A stretch of 56,980 nucleotides of DNA from Pedobacter sp. ASV17 (GTDB lineage: Bacteria; Bacteroidota; Bacteroidia; Sphingobacteriales; Sphingobacteriaceae). Shown piece by piece: positions 1 to 7,801 of the stretch. The notes beneath the pieces are model-generated. The model saw only the letters and a list, made by a program, of their open reading frames with translations. It had not been told where the DNA came from and made no database searches. The stretch spans positions 1 through 56,980 of the forward strand of contig NZ_JAELTX010000012.1 of the NCBI RefSeq assembly GCF_016429065.1, given 5' to 3'. Every line of letters begins with the position of its first letter. Positions within the stretch are counted from its first letter, which is position 1. The translations under genes were made by a program, and so were the position numbers.

Positions 1-1126
1 CTTGGTCTTCTTGGTAAGCCTGCTCAAATTCTGATGCAGAGATAGAAGTCACTTTGTCGGTTTGTTTTCCTGCATTTTTCCATGCTTGAATACCGCCTTC
101 CAAATATCCAATGGTATTGTCGTAACCTACACGTGCCAAACGGGTAATCGCTTCTTCCGCTTTACCTTCATCGGTAATCAACAAAATATTTTGCTTTAAA
201 TCTGGAATTAATGCGCCTACCCAAGGTGCAAATTGACCATTTAAGCCAATGTTGATGGCATTAGGCACAAAAGCTTGCGCAAAAATCTGTGGGTCGCGTG
301 TGTCTAGCATTAATGCACCGCTTTGGTTTGCCAAATCTTCAAAAGCTTGAGGTGATAGTGGATTAAGTCCTTTTTCATAAACCTCATCGATACTTTCGTA
401 CCCGCCTTTGTTCATCGCTGCATTTTTGGCAAAATATTGTGGAGGAGGTAAAATACCATCGGTCACTTCTTTAATGAACTGTTCTTTAGTTTCTGCTTTT
501 AGTGCATAATTTACCTGCTTTTGGTGGCCTAAAGTATCAAAGGTTTCTTTACTCATGTTTTTACCACAAGCAGACCCAGCACCGTGACCAGGGTAAACAA
601 TTACCTCATCTGCTAAAGGCTTGATTTTATCATTCAATGAATCGTAAAGCAAACCTGCCAAGTCGTCCATGGTAAGCGTGCCTTTTTGTGCCAAATCTGG
701 TCGACCCACATCGCCAATAAAAAGGGTATCCCCTGTAAAGATGCAATGATTTCTACCTTGTGCATCGGTCAACAAATAAGTAGTCGACTCCAAGGTGTGC
801 CCAGGTGTATGTAAAGCAGTAATGGTTAACTCGCCTATTTTAAACTGTTCTCCATCGGTAGCAATATGTGCCTCGAAAGAGGTGGTTGCGGTTGGCCCAT
901 AAACAATGGTAGCTCCTGATTTTTCAGCCAAGTCAACATGACCTGACACAAAATCGGCATGAAAATGGGTTTCGAAGATGTACTTTATTTTAGCACCATT
1001 TTGCGATGCTTTTATTAAATAAGGCTCTACTTCTCGGAGCGGGTCAATAATGGCTGCTTCGCCATTGCTCTCAATGTAATAGGCCGCCTCGGCCAAACAT
1101 CCAGTGTAAATTTGTTCTATCTTCAT
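1..1126 (-). CDS. MBL-fold metallo-hydrolase with rhodanese-like domain (CstB/persulfide dioxygenase-like), partial
   Basis: The frame is open from an ATG at 1126 to the left edge, so the 3' end lies outside the window; about 375 codons are visible. Residues 1-230 are a metallo-beta-lactamase fold with the metal-binding THFHADFVSGH segment (residues 53-63), a TPGHT motif, a TGDTLF motif and YPGHG. Residues from about 280 form a rhodanese-like domain (MLDTRDPQIFAQAFVPNAIN, then YLEGGIQAW). Where a rhodanese normally has its catalytic cysteine loop the sequence reads LLITDEGKAEE, with no cysteine. This MBL plus pseudo-rhodanese order resembles CstB-type enzymes, which carry a second, active rhodanese domain further on; that part would be off the edge. 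Family role: oxidation of persulfides or detoxification of reactive sulfur in the cytoplasm. Substrate is inferred, not shown. A TATTTTTG-type promoter element lies about 46 bases upstream. Confidence 0.85.
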   Translation of the reverse strand, partial: MKIEQIYTGCLAEAAYYIESNGEAAIIDPLREVEPYLIKASQNGAKIKYIFETHFHADFVSGHVDLAEKSGATIVYGPTATTSFEAHIATDGEQFKIGELTITALHTPGHTLESTTYLLTDAQGRNHCIFTGDTLFIGDVGRPDLAQKGTLTMDDLAGLLYDSLNDKIKPLADEVIVYPGHGAGSACGKNMSKETFDTLGHQKQVNYALKAETKEQFIKEVTDGILPPPQYFAKNAAMNKGGYESIDEVYEKGLNPLSPQAFEDLANQSGALMLDTRDPQIFAQAFVPNAINIGLNGQFAPWVGALIPDLKQNILLITDEGKAEEAITRLARVGYDNTIGYLEGGIQAWKNAGKQTDKVTSISASEFEQAYQEDQ

Positions 1127-1229
1127 TTCTATAAGTATAAGTTGGATGAGCAATTTACCTGCCAATCCTAAACAAAAATAAGATTAATGCTTTGTTTACC
1201 GAATGACGATGGTCATAATTGCAGAAGTT

Positions 1230-1418
1230 TTACTTTAGGGCGTAAAGCATCTCCAGAACAGAGACCAACAGGACAACCACAAATCCCGCTACAAACAAAA
1301 TGATTCCATTTCTTTTATATTGCTTCTTACCGCGGTCAATAAATAAATAGACGAATAAAAAGCCACCGCCCGCAAGCCCAGCAAAAAAGGCCAAAATCTT
1401 AATCAAGAACACCAACAT
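1230..1418 (-). CDS. Small two-helix membrane protein, hypothetical
   Basis: 62 residues. An N-terminal hydrophobic helix (about residues 3-26, with an AGLAGGGF glycine-rich stretch) and a C-terminal one (about 38-58) flank a basic loop (DRGKKQYKRNG), the pattern of a small inner-membrane hairpin with its loop in the cytoplasm. No family recognised. It ends a short minus-strand series, starting only 12 bases after the stop of the asparaginase gene, so the two are probably co-transcribed. Composition and position support a real gene; no function can be assigned. Confidence 0.6.
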   Translation of the reverse strand: MLVFLIKILAFFAGLAGGGFLFVYLFIDRGKKQYKRNGIILFVAGFVVVLLVSVLEMLYALK

Positions 1419-1430
1419 ATCCTTTAAAAA

Positions 1431-2447
1431 TTAGTTGGTCAATTCTCCCGCAATAGGAGTTTCCATTTGCTGCCTCATTTCTTCGGCACTTAAATCAGCA
1501 CCCAAAAGATACATCAACTTGGTTACCGCTGTTTCGAAGGTCATATCGTAACCACTCAGCACACCCATTTTTTTAAGCTCGCTACTGGTTTCATACATGC
1601 CTAACTGCACCGACCCTCTTAAACATTGTGAGATATCGACGATAATTTTTCCATCCTTGATTGCTTGCGCTAAAGCATTAATAAACCACTCCTCCGTGGT
1701 GGTATTGCCCGAGCCAAAAGTTTCCAGTACAATGGCCTTCACCTTTGATTTGGTTACAGCCATTACTACTTCCTCGGTCATCCCTGGATAAGCTTTCAAC
1801 ACGCCAATGTTCGCGTCGGATTTGGTTTGGATGTAAAAAGGTTCGGTAGGAACGGGTAGAATTTCTTTATGAAAAAACGTAAGTTGAACACCTGCTTCGG
1901 CCAAAATCGGATAATTGGGCGAGCGAAAAGCTTCAAATTTCTCTGTATTGAATTTAATAGACCTATTGCCTCGGAATAGTTGGTTATCAAAATAGATACA
2001 TACTTCTGGTACTACCGCTTTCCCGTTTTCTTTGGTCGCGGCAATTTCTAATGCAGTAATCAGGTTTTCCTTAGCATCAGTTCTAATTTCGCCAATAGGC
2101 AATTGAGAACCTGTTAAAATGACTGGCTTAGCCAAGTTTTTAAGCATAAAACTTAGCGCGGATGCCGTGAAAGACATCGTATCTGAGCCATGTAAAATCA
2201 CAAAACCATCAAATTCTTCGTAATTATCCCTAATCAGTTCTGCAATAACATTCCAATGGCTGGGATGCATATTAGACGAATCTATAATAGGATTAAAGGA
2301 ATGTACGGACAGCTGGTAGTTCAATCGAGCAAGCTCGGGAACATTATCTTTAATCTGCTCAAAATCGAATGGAATTAAGGCGCCTGTTGCGGCATCGTTT
2401 ACCATTCCAATGGTTCCACCTGTGTAGATGATAAGTATCTTGGTCAT
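1431..2447 (-). CDS. ansA: Type I (cytoplasmic) L-asparaginase
   Basis: 338 residues, the usual length. Hydrolyses L-asparagine to aspartate and ammonia. The N-terminal catalytic threonine motif TGGTIGM is at residues 9-15, and the second Thr-Lys-Asp half of the active site is seen as LHGSDTMSFTASAL near residue 85. The LTGSQLPIGEIRTDAKENL stretch is typical of the type I family. There is no signal peptide, which fits the cytoplasmic type I rather than the periplasmic type II enzyme. It lies 12 bases upstream of a small membrane protein gene and probably leads that unit. The long spacer beyond its 5' end carries the repeat field. Confidence 0.93.
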   Translation of the reverse strand: MTKILIIYTGGTIGMVNDAATGALIPFDFEQIKDNVPELARLNYQLSVHSFNPIIDSSNMHPSHWNVIAELIRDNYEEFDGFVILHGSDTMSFTASALSFMLKNLAKPVILTGSQLPIGEIRTDAKENLITALEIAATKENGKAVVPEVCIYFDNQLFRGNRSIKFNTEKFEAFRSPNYPILAEAGVQLTFFHKEILPVPTEPFYIQTKSDANIGVLKAYPGMTEEVVMAVTKSKVKAIVLETFGSGNTTTEEWFINALAQAIKDGKIIVDISQCLRGSVQLGMYETSSELKKMGVLSGYDMTFETAVTKLMYLLGADLSAEEMRQQMETPIAGELTN

Positions 2448-2690
2448 TAAAGTACAGCTATGGTTTTGTTTTACAAATTAAACAACAATCGCACAGCTTT
2501 TTAAATCACAAAAAATATTTATCAAATAATTAACTATTTGGACAATAGATTGAGAAATGTATAAGCAGATTGGTTATTTATGCAGAAATCCGTAACTGTT
2601 ATTAAGCACAAGCGAGCGAACTGGATCAAAAACCGAGCTTATAAAGTACAAAACAGTAGCAAGTGTGTCATTTCGAGGCACGAAAAAATT
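2448..2690. other. Intergenic, promoter region of ansA
   Basis: AT-rich spacer upstream of the minus-strand asparaginase gene. It holds no credible ORF. Near 2668 it contains an isolated GTCATTTCGAGGCACGAA half-repeat resembling the REP-like arms found at 8.5 kb and 26.9 kb. No clear TAnnTTTG promoter with a matching -33 box was identified by eye. Confidence 0.4.
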
Positions 2691-2693
2691 TAT

Positions 2694-3193
2694 CAACCGC
2701 GAAGAAACTAAGAGTTACGCCAAGAACGCAAAGACTAGAATTCTTAAATATTCACCCCACTCTCTTTCCTAACATCTCCTTTGCGACACTTTGCGAAAAC
2801 TTCATCTCGTATGCACGGGATTGCGGTAAAATTTAAACTTTAAGAAAAATAAGAGTTAACCGCAAAGATATAAAAGAGCTGCGCTAAGAACGCGAAGACT
2901 AGAATTACAATAATTAACCCACCGTCTTTCCTAATATCATCTTTGCGCTACTTTGCGAAACCTTAGAAAACCTTTGCGGTAAAAATATTAACCGCGAAGA
3001 AATTAAGAGTTACGCGAAGAACGTAAAGACTAGAATTATTAAATATTTAACCCACTCTATTTCCTAATATCTCCTTTGCGTTACATTACGAAAATTTCAT
3101 CCCGTATGCACGGAATTGCGGTAAAATTTAAACTTTAAGAAAAATAAGAGTTAACCGCAAAGATATAAAAGAGCGACGCGAAGAACGCGAAGA
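2694..3193. repeat. Array of degenerate palindromic repeats downstream of the GxxExxY gene
   Basis: Three tandem units of roughly 120-150 bp. Each begins like AACCGCGAAGA...TTACGCGAAGAACGCAAAGACTAGAATT, continues with TTAACCCAC and TCTTTCCTAATATC, and ends with a complementary CTTTGCGCTACTTTGCGAAA ... TTGCGGT half. The outer ACCGCAAAG and CTTTGCGGT segments are reverse complements, so each unit can fold on itself. Units start near 2694, 2857 and 2990, and a half unit (about 3151-3193) runs directly into the stop codon of the GxxExxY gene. Two long segments, GTATGCACGGGATTGCGGTA and AAATTTAAACTTTAAGAAAA, recur almost unchanged, so the copies are recent relative to each other. Confidence 0.85.
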
Positions 3194-3571
3194 TTAAAGC
3201 TTATTAACAACGCGTTTTAACCCATCTTTCAGTAGATAAGAATTGAAATTCATCAGTAGCCCTAATTTAAAATTACCCAATTTAAGATAAGTAAGTGTTT
3301 GGGCCAAGTGCAAGTCTGAAAGTTTCTCTACACTTTTCAGTTCCAAAACCAATTTGTTTTCCACCAAAATATCAATTCGATAACCACAGTTCAAATTCAC
3401 CCCTTCAAACACCAATGGTATAGGTTTTTCTTTCTCGACATAGAAACCTTCTTTTTGAATTTTAAAGTAGAGGCACTCTTGATAAACACTCTCCAACAAT
3501 CCTGGCCCCAATGCTGAATGCACATCAATGGCCATACCGATTACAACATTTGATAGCTCGTTTACTTCCAT
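3194..3571 (-). CDS. GxxExxY protein (PD-(D/E)XK nuclease-like)
   Basis: 125 residues. The family name motif is seen as GPGLLESVY (residues about 22-30). A nuclease-like core follows: GYRIDILVENKLVLELKSVEKL near residues 58-79 supplies the D...ExK signature of PD-(D/E)XK enzymes, and the rest (LAQTLTYLKLGNFKLGLLMNFNS) matches the family. Members are common in Bacteroidota; their role is not established, and a nuclease function is only inferred from the fold. The gene is bracketed on both sides by the same palindromic repeat family, and its TAA stop coincides with the end of a repeat unit. No operon partner is evident. Confidence 0.85.
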   Translation of the reverse strand: MEVNELSNVVIGMAIDVHSALGPGLLESVYQECLYFKIQKEGFYVEKEKPIPLVFEGVNLNCGYRIDILVENKLVLELKSVEKLSDLHLAQTLTYLKLGNFKLGLLMNFNSYLLKDGLKRVVNKL

Positions 3572-3679
3572 AGTATTTCATAGTTAGGTAAGTAAATTTA
3601 GCTTTTTGTTGATTAATAAAAAACTTCGTGGTGTTTTGGGGAAGCCTCAACAAGCTTTGGATTAGAAGTTTAGTTGTAA

Positions 3680-3899
3680 AGAAAAACAAGAGTTAACCAC
3701 TAAGAATAGAAGAGCTACGCTAAGAACGCGAAGACTAGAATTATCATAATTAACCCACCGTCTTTCCTAATATCTTCTTTGCGCTACTTTGCGAAACCTT
3801 CATCCCGTATGCACGGGATTGCGATAAAATTTAAACTTTAAGAAAAATAAGAGTTAACCACAAAGATATAAAAGAGCAACGCGAAGAACGCAAAGACTA
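3680..3899. repeat. Palindromic repeats between GxxExxY and TatD genes
   Basis: One full unit (about 3690-3832: AGAGCTACGCTAAGAACGCG ... CTTTGCGCTACTTTGCGAAA ... GTATGCACGGGATTGCG) and a half unit (about 3845-3899) of the family that fills 2694-3193. The half unit ends in AACGCAAAGACTA, and this CTA is the complement of the TAG stop codon of the TatD gene. The remaining 3572-3680 stretch is the 5' flank of the GxxExxY gene and shows no gene. Confidence 0.85.
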
Positions 3900-4664
3900 A
3901 ACCCCGAATATCTTCCTAGAATTCTCTGTTGTAATTTCAGCTACTTCTTCAATACTTATTCCGTAAACATCAGCCACTTTTTGAGCAATATGTACCAAAT
4001 AGCTACTCTCGTTTGGCTTTCCTCTAAAAGGAACTGGCGCTAAATATGGAGAGTCCGTTTCGAGTACCACATGCTTTATAGGAATATCGGCCAACACTAA
4101 ATCCAAACCAGCTTTTTTGTAGGTAAGTACGCCGCCAATGCCTAAATAAAACCCAAGGTCAATGGCTCTGTTAGCCTGCGCCAAATCACCAGTAAAACAG
4201 TGAAAAATACCACGCATCTTATCATGTTTGCACTCCTCCAACACTTCAAAAACTTCATCAAAAGCTTCACGGCAATGAATCACAAACGGCAAATCCAATT
4301 GTTTAGCCCATTCTATTTGCTGTTTAAAAGCGTCCTTTTGAATAGCTAATGTCGTTTTGTCCCAGTAAAGATCAATACCGATTTCACCAATGGCATAAAT
4401 CTTTCGGCCAGCAATGCTCTTATAAATTTCTGCCAACACCTCTTGATACCCTTCCTTTACATCGCAAGGGTGAAGACCTGCCATCGCAAAACAATTTTCG
4501 GGATAAGTTTTTACCATCTCCTCAATCATGGCAATAGAAGCCACGTCTACATTAGGCAAAAACAGCCTTTTTACACCATTATCAAAACAGCGCTGCATCT
4601 GCTCTACTCTTTTATCTAAATCTTTCTCGTAGTATTGATGCGTATGGGTATCGGTAAGTAACAT
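3897..4664 (-). CDS. TatD family metal-dependent hydrolase
   Basis: 255 residues, the normal length for a TatD-type DNase of the amidohydrolase (TIM-barrel) superfamily. Metal ligands are visible: THTH at residues 6-9, GEIGIDLYW in mid-protein, VIHCREAF, IFHCFTGD and ETDSPYLAP near residue 205. Family members act as 3'-5' exonucleases or deoxyribonucleases with divalent metal. The gene stands alone on the minus strand; its TAG stop is formed by the last bases of a palindromic repeat unit, so the 3' untranslated region begins with the repeat. Confidence 0.9.
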   Translation of the reverse strand: MLLTDTHTHQYYEKDLDKRVEQMQRCFDNGVKRLFLPNVDVASIAMIEEMVKTYPENCFAMAGLHPCDVKEGYQEVLAEIYKSIAGRKIYAIGEIGIDLYWDKTTLAIQKDAFKQQIEWAKQLDLPFVIHCREAFDEVFEVLEECKHDKMRGIFHCFTGDLAQANRAIDLGFYLGIGGVLTYKKAGLDLVLADIPIKHVVLETDSPYLAPVPFRGKPNESSYLVHIAQKVADVYGISIEEVAEITTENSRKIFGV

Positions 4665-4719
4665 GGCACAAAGATAGCTGATTGGTTGGTTTTGTTGTTA
4701 ACAGAAGAAAAACTTGGGT

Positions 4720-4749
4720 ATAAAAAAAGCCGCCCCGAAGGACAGCTTT
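4720..4749 (-). terminator. Intrinsic terminator of the FKBP lipoprotein gene
   Basis: On the minus strand AAAGCTGTCC, a TTCG tetraloop and GGGCGGCTTT form a 10-bp stem (two G-U pairs) followed by seven T residues, 20 bases after the stop of the FKBP gene. Confidence 0.88.
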
Positions 4750-4770
4750 CTATGTTATTCAATATTTTGA

Positions 4771-5787
4771 TTAGTGTTTGTGACCATCATTAGCAGAGTG
4801 ACCTGCTGCTGGAGCAACTGGTGCTGGAGCTGGAGCAGTAGCACCTGCTTTTGGTTTAATCACATCTAAAACTTCAATCTCAAATACCAATGGGCTAAAT
4901 GGACCAATTGGACCACCACCTTGGTCACCGTATCCTAATTTAGAAGGGATGATTGCGGTTACTTTGCCACCTTTACCTACTAATTTAAGCGCTTCTGTGA
5001 AACCTGGAACAGTACCACCTACAACCATTTTAGTTGGACCATATGGTCTACCTGGTTGGTGTACCTTAGCTTCTTTAGCTAATTTCTCATCGCTAGTATC
5101 AAAGATTTTGTATTTTTTGTCTTCGCCTTTTTTAGTGAATTTACCAGTGTAGTTTACAGAAACAGTATCACCGTCAACTGCTTTTACACCACTTCCAGGA
5201 GCAGTAATTACATATTGTAAACCGCTAGGAGAAGTTTGTACTTTCAAGTTGTTTTCGTCGATATAAGTTTTGATTTTAGCTGGTTCAGCAGCTTTCTTTT
5301 TATCCATATCAGCTTTGTAGTCTGCTTGGAAGAAATCGCCAGCACGTTTTTGGAAAGTAGAATCAGCTTCGTTAGGTCCTTTTTTGAAAACTTTCTCAAT
5401 TTTAACAGTAAATACAATGTATTTATCGTTTTTGAACATATCTGGTTTAGGCTGTTTGCTATGGAAAGCCATTGTATCCAAATTGATTTTGAAAGTTGCG
5501 CTATCACCTTCTCCGAAAAGGGTCAAAACATCTTGCATATCGCCAGCGTATTGTTTTTTGCCCACAGGGAAAATTTGCGCTTGCTCACTTTCGTAAGTGC
5601 TGCCCAAAACTGAATCTCGCTCGTTTTTTTGGATAAAGTTCAATTTTACGACATCACCTTCTTTGATTTTGTCTTTACCACCCGACTTGTGGATTTTGTA
5701 CAACAAGCCTCCTGGACCTTTTTTCTCTGTGTTACAAGCTGCTAAACCCACTGTAGCCGCTAGCAGAATTACTAAACTTTTTTTCAT
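4771..5787 (-). CDS. FKBP-type peptidyl-prolyl cis-trans isomerase, lipoprotein
   Basis: 338 residues. A lipoprotein signal peptide ends in the lipobox LAAC at Cys18. The first half (about 40-135) is a divergent FKBP-like domain (EGDVVKLNFIQKNERDSVLG...); the second (about 190-312) is a canonical FKBP domain (GDTVSVNYTGKF, VVGGTVPGFTEALKLVGKGG, PSKLGYGDQGGGPIGPFSPL, VFEIEVLDV). An alanine/proline-rich tail ends in a histidine-rich GHSANDGHKH. The protein should catalyse prolyl isomerisation in the periplasm, anchored to a membrane. A second FKBP gene lies at 7802. The gene has its own strong terminator at 4720-4749 and is preceded by a terminator of the upstream nrnA-like gene, so it is likely monocistronic. 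Confidence 0.9.
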   Translation of the reverse strand: MKKSLVILLAATVGLAACNTEKKGPGGLLYKIHKSGGKDKIKEGDVVKLNFIQKNERDSVLGSTYESEQAQIFPVGKKQYAGDMQDVLTLFGEGDSATFKINLDTMAFHSKQPKPDMFKNDKYIVFTVKIEKVFKKGPNEADSTFQKRAGDFFQADYKADMDKKKAAEPAKIKTYIDENNLKVQTSPSGLQYVITAPGSGVKAVDGDTVSVNYTGKFTKKGEDKKYKIFDTSDEKLAKEAKVHQPGRPYGPTKMVVGGTVPGFTEALKLVGKGGKVTAIIPSKLGYGDQGGGPIGPFSPLVFEIEVLDVIKPKAGATAPAPAPVAPAAGHSANDGHKH

Positions 5788-5818
5788 TTATTGTTTAAAT
5801 TGTCTTTAGTGTGAATTG

Positions 5819-5838
5819 ATTCCAACAAGGGTTGGAAT
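5819..5838. repeat. Perfect 8-bp hairpin upstream of the FKBP gene
   Basis: ATTCCAAC, AAGG, GTTGGAAT: a perfect stem with a four-base loop, 32 bases upstream of the FKBP start. It lacks a T-run on either strand, so it is more likely a 5' leader hairpin or operator than a terminator. Confidence 0.5.
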
Positions 5839-5880
5839 ACTTCATTTATTGGTTTTTATATTATTTTAATCTTCGTATTA

Positions 5881-5905
5881 AAAGCCCGCTAAGTTAACGA
5901 GCTTT
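5881..5905 (-). terminator. Intrinsic terminator of the DHH phosphoesterase gene
   Basis: On the minus strand AAAGCTCG, a nine-base loop, CGGGCTTT then TTAAT: an 8-bp stem with one G-U pair and a short T-run, about 36 bases after the stop at 5942. Confidence 0.6.
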
Positions 5906-5941
5906 CTGATTATTTTTATATTTATTTGTTTATTTTATCAT

Positions 5942-6952
5942 CTATTGCAACAGCTGTGTTTTGTACTCTGGCAATATGGCTTTAAAATCGGCAATTGTTT
6001 CTTCCAAACCTTTGTCTGAAGCGCCACCAGCTGCATTTCTGTGACCACCTCCCTGAAAATATTTCTTGCAAATCTCATTGGCTGGAAAATCGCCCGTTGA
6101 ACGCAATGATAATTTAACCCTATCTTTTCTTTCAATGATAAATGCAGCAAGCTTTATTCCGTTGATAGACAAGGCGTAGTTCACAATCCCTTCTGTATCA
6201 CCTGTGACAATGTTGTACTTTTCTAATTCTTCTTTGGTAGCACTGATGATGGCAGTGTTATATTCCCTAAGGATTTCCAATTTGCTAGATAGGCAGTAAC
6301 CCAAAAACTTCAACCTATTTTCAGATACATTATCATACACCAACTGGTGGATACGCCAATGTTCAGCGCCCAAGTCAATTAAATCGGCAGCAATGCGATA
6401 TACCGTTGAAGTGGCCGAAGGAAAACGGAAAGAACCCGAATCGGTCATGATGCCCGTGTAAAGGCAAGTGGCCACATCTTTGTTCACTTTCTCTGGTTCT
6501 TCCATCACATTTACAATGAAGTCATAAACCAATTGTGCCGCTGCACAGGCATTAATATCCCAATGACGGTAATCATCAAAATCCTCTGGCTCCAAATGAT
6601 GGTCGATCATTATCTTCACTGCCGTGGTATTCCTGATGTGTTCGCCTAATTCGTTGATTCGTCCCAGCGTATTAAAGTCCAAGCAGAAAATCAGCTTTGC
6701 TTCGTTTACCAAGTCAATTGATTTTTGCACATGCTCGGTATAAATAATCACATCAGAATTGTTGGGCATCCAATGTAAAAACTCGGGATAATCTGTTGGG
6801 GTAATCAAGCTCACGTGATGCCCTTTTTGGATTAAATAAGCATATAATCCTAATGAAGAGCCCATTGCATCGCCATCTGGTTTATGGTGCGTTGTAATAA
6901 CGATTTGCTGAGGCGTTGAAAGTAGCTTTTTAAGTTCTGGTACCGATATCAT
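5942..6952 (-). CDS. DHH/DHHA1 phosphoesterase, NrnA-like (oligoribonuclease / pAp phosphatase)
   Basis: 336 residues, typical for NrnA. The DHH domain shows THHKPDGDAMGSSLGLY (residues about 21-37), the second aspartate in FCLDFNTLGR, and the DHH triad itself in MIDHHLEP near residue 117; MTDSGSFRFPSAT follows. The C-terminal DHHA1 domain ends with the substrate-binding GGGHRNAAGG. The family degrades nanoRNA to mononucleotides and dephosphorylates 3'-phosphoadenosine 5'-phosphate; which activity dominates here cannot be read from sequence. It is a single gene with a predicted terminator at 5881-5905. Confidence 0.88.
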   Translation of the reverse strand: MISVPELKKLLSTPQQIVITTHHKPDGDAMGSSLGLYAYLIQKGHHVSLITPTDYPEFLHWMPNNSDVIIYTEHVQKSIDLVNEAKLIFCLDFNTLGRINELGEHIRNTTAVKIMIDHHLEPEDFDDYRHWDINACAAAQLVYDFIVNVMEEPEKVNKDVATCLYTGIMTDSGSFRFPSATSTVYRIAADLIDLGAEHWRIHQLVYDNVSENRLKFLGYCLSSKLEILREYNTAIISATKEELEKYNIVTGDTEGIVNYALSINGIKLAAFIIERKDRVKLSLRSTGDFPANEICKKYFQGGGHRNAAGGASDKGLEETIADFKAILPEYKTQLLQ

Positions 6953-7056
6953 AATCTATTGCTTGCGAAGTTAGTGATTTATTGGTTAACTGTTAAATTG
7001 ATGGAATTGTTTAGGGGCTGTTTTGGCAAACCTAGGTTTACAGGACTTTTTATTTT

Positions 7057-7155
7057 TTGTCATTCTGAGCACTACCTGTACCGACTCTTCGGTAGCGAAG
7101 AATCTCCTTTGGTTATCAGCGTGCTTGTAGACTCTTCGAAACTCGGAGTGACAAA
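7057..7155. repeat. Inverted-repeat element between divergent nrnA-like gene and ndk
   Basis: TTTGTCATTCTGAG at 7057 and CTCGGAGTGACAAA ending at 7155 are near reverse complements, enclosing CTTCGGTAGCGAAGAATCTCC and CTCTTCGAA segments that also pair partly. It is a MITE/REP-like palindrome with no ORF. The rest of the 6953-7242 spacer shows no gene. Confidence 0.7.
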
Positions 7156-7242
7156 TACCGAACAAATTGTTGTTACAAGTGTTTTCTAATGACCATTTAA
7201 AGTTTTCTTAGGCTCTCTCTTAATTATTTACGGCAATAGTTG

Positions 7243-7250
7243 TACTTTTG
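7243..7250 (+). promoter_or_regulatory. Bacteroidota -7 element of ndk
   Basis: TACTTTTG matches the TAnnTTTG consensus. It lies 16 bases before the chosen ATG at 7266, which predicts a short leader; it also overlaps a TTG that would otherwise be an alternative start at 7248. No convincing -33 box was seen. Confidence 0.6.
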
Positions 7251-7265
7251 CAAAAAATTATAAAA

Positions 7266-7685
7266 ATGAGCACAAATAGAACTTTTACTATGATTAAACC
7301 GGATGCTGTTGCTAACGGTCACATTGGTTCAATCATAAATGATATCACTAAAGCAGGTTTCAAAATCATTGCATTAAAATACACTCAACTTTCTGCTGAA
7401 AAAGCTGGTGAGTTTTATGCAGTTCACAAAGAGCGTCCTTTCTATAACGATTTAGTTAGCTTTATGTCTTCAGGACCAATTGTAGCTGCTATTTTAGAGA
7501 AAGATAACGCCATTGAAGAGTTCAGAAATTTGATTGGTGCTACCAACCCAGCTGAAGCTGCTGAAGGCACTATCCGTCAGAAATATGCTAAATCAATTGA
7601 TGCAAATGCTGTTCACGGTTCTGATTCTGATGAAAACGCTCAAATTGAAGGCGATTTCTTCTTTACTGCTGACGAGCGTTTCTAA
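7266..7685 (+). CDS. ndk: Nucleoside diphosphate kinase
   Basis: 139 residues from the ATG at 7266; a TTG six codons upstream is rejected because it lies inside the -7 promoter element. The enzyme transfers the gamma phosphate from ATP to nucleoside diphosphates through a phosphohistidine. The start [17 protein letters not shown], the [21 protein letters not shown] segment and the active-site [12 protein letters not shown], with its catalytic histidine, are all intact. The gene is monocistronic, with a promoter element directly upstream and a strong terminator downstream. Confidence 0.96.
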   Translation: MSTNRTFTMIKPDAVANGHIGSIINDITKAGFKIIALKYTQLSAEKAGEFYAVHKERPFYNDLVSFMSSGPIVAAILEKDNAIEEFRNLIGATNPAEAAEGTIRQKYAKSIDANAVHGSDSDENAQIEGDFFFTADERF

Positions 7686-7742
7686 TCAGTTATAAAGTAT
7701 ATTCCAGAAAGTTTTACTCGCTCTGGAAAGTAAAAAAATATC

Positions 7743-7773
7743 ATAAGCACCCATTTTGGGTGCTTATTTTTTA
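7743..7773 (+). terminator. Intrinsic terminator of ndk
   Basis: ATAAGCACCCA, TTT, TGGGTGCTTAT is a perfect 11-bp stem followed by TTTTTTATT. The loop region also contains TTTTG, which is correctly placed to be the -33 box of the next gene. Confidence 0.95.
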
Positions 7774-7784
7774 TTGTATCTTTC
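7754..7784 (+). promoter_or_regulatory. Candidate promoter of the FKBP gene, overlapping the ndk terminator
   Basis: TTTTG (7754-7758), 18 bases, then TATCTTTC (7777-7784), one base off TAnnTTTG. The -33 half lies in the loop and descending arm of the ndk terminator. The start codon follows 17 bases later. Confidence 0.5.
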
Positions 7785-7801
7785 GCCTTTTAACATAAAC
7801 A

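Noticed and set aside
2694..3899. CRISPR array
   Set aside because: Repeats are long, degenerate, palindromic and unevenly spaced, with no unique uniform spacers and no cas genes.
5236..5613. 125-codon plus-strand ORF
   Set aside because: Antisense to the FKBP lipoprotein gene; rich in Phe and Ser as expected from reverse-reading Lys/Glu codons.
6959..7189. 76-codon plus-strand ORF before ndk
   Set aside because: Crosses an inverted repeat and has no recognisable domain.
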